DNA from: an uncultured Succinatimonas sp.
Lineage (GTDB): Bacteria > Pseudomonadota > Gammaproteobacteria > Enterobacterales > Succinivibrionaceae
DNA: 15,743 nucleotides
Direction: 5' to 3'
Assembly (NCBI GenBank): GCA_900548485.1
Contig: URKL01000009.1
Coordinates: 1-15,743, forward strand
Below the pieces are notes generated by a model. The model was not told where the DNA came from. It made no database searches and saw only the letters and a program-made list of their open reading frames with translations. The translations under genes were made by a program, and so were the position numbers. Below are positions 15,730-15,743 of this stretch, piece after piece (positions within the stretch are counted from its first letter, which is position 1; each line of letters starts with the position of its first letter).

Positions 15730-15743
15730 ACATTATTCATATA

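Noticed and set aside
1..15743. CRISPR array, insertion sequence or prophage
   Set aside because: No regularly spaced direct repeats, transposase-like proteins, terminal inverted repeats or phage structural genes were seen.

Overview
The window reads as a chromosomal stretch of a low-GC (AT-rich, tta/aaa-heavy codons) gammaproteobacterium. TrpS and DgoD are close in length and motif to the E. coli proteins, and a CRP-like site is present. The combination of TRAP transporter, low GC and galactonate genes would suit Succinivibrionaceae or a Pasteurellaceae-like lineage, but the sequence alone does not settle the taxon.

Left third (1-6442, + strand): a tightly packed four-gene operon encoding a MukBEF-like SMC complex plus a Toprim protein. 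The order is MksB/JetC-like ATPase (DUF3584 type), MksE/JetB-like, MksF/JetA-like kleisin, then a short MksG/JetD-like Toprim protein. Junctions are 1-bp spaced, 1-bp overlapping and 8-bp overlapping, so translation is probably coupled. This is best read as a Wadjet/MksBEFG-type anti-plasmid system. Its order (C-B-A-D) is the reverse of the usual jetA-B-C-D core, and its Toprim subunit is compact. This is the most interesting system in the window. Its upstream end is cut by the window edge.

Middle (6446-7450, - strand): trpS, the tryptophanyl-tRNA synthetase housekeeping gene, convergent with the defence operon at 3 bp spacing. A strong hairpin is encoded in the last codons of the Toprim gene.

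Right half (7564-14599): a D-galactonate catabolic locus. An IclR-family regulator (- strand, own terminator) is divergent from an operon TRAP solute-binding lipoprotein - TRAP small permease - TRAP large permease - dgoA - dgoK - dgoD. The encoded path is: galactonate uptake by the TRAP system; dehydration by DgoD to 2-dehydro-3-deoxygalactonate; phosphorylation by DgoK; cleavage by DgoA to pyruvate and glyceraldehyde 3-phosphate. Compared with E. coli dgo, the MFS carrier DgoT and the GntR repressor DgoR are replaced by a TRAP system and an IclR protein. The 380-bp divergent intergenic region holds a CRP-like dyad centred exactly 41.5 bp upstream of a predicted start point, and three copies of an ATAATAGACAA-type motif that are candidate IclR operators. 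A terminator after the binding-protein gene and a perfect palindrome after the permease genes probably set expression levels along the operon.

Right end (14598-15743, - strand): an AEC-family permease with its own extended -10 promoter, whose stop codon lies inside the U-tract of the dgo terminator, then a tRNA-Arg(CCU) gene with a visible -10 box.
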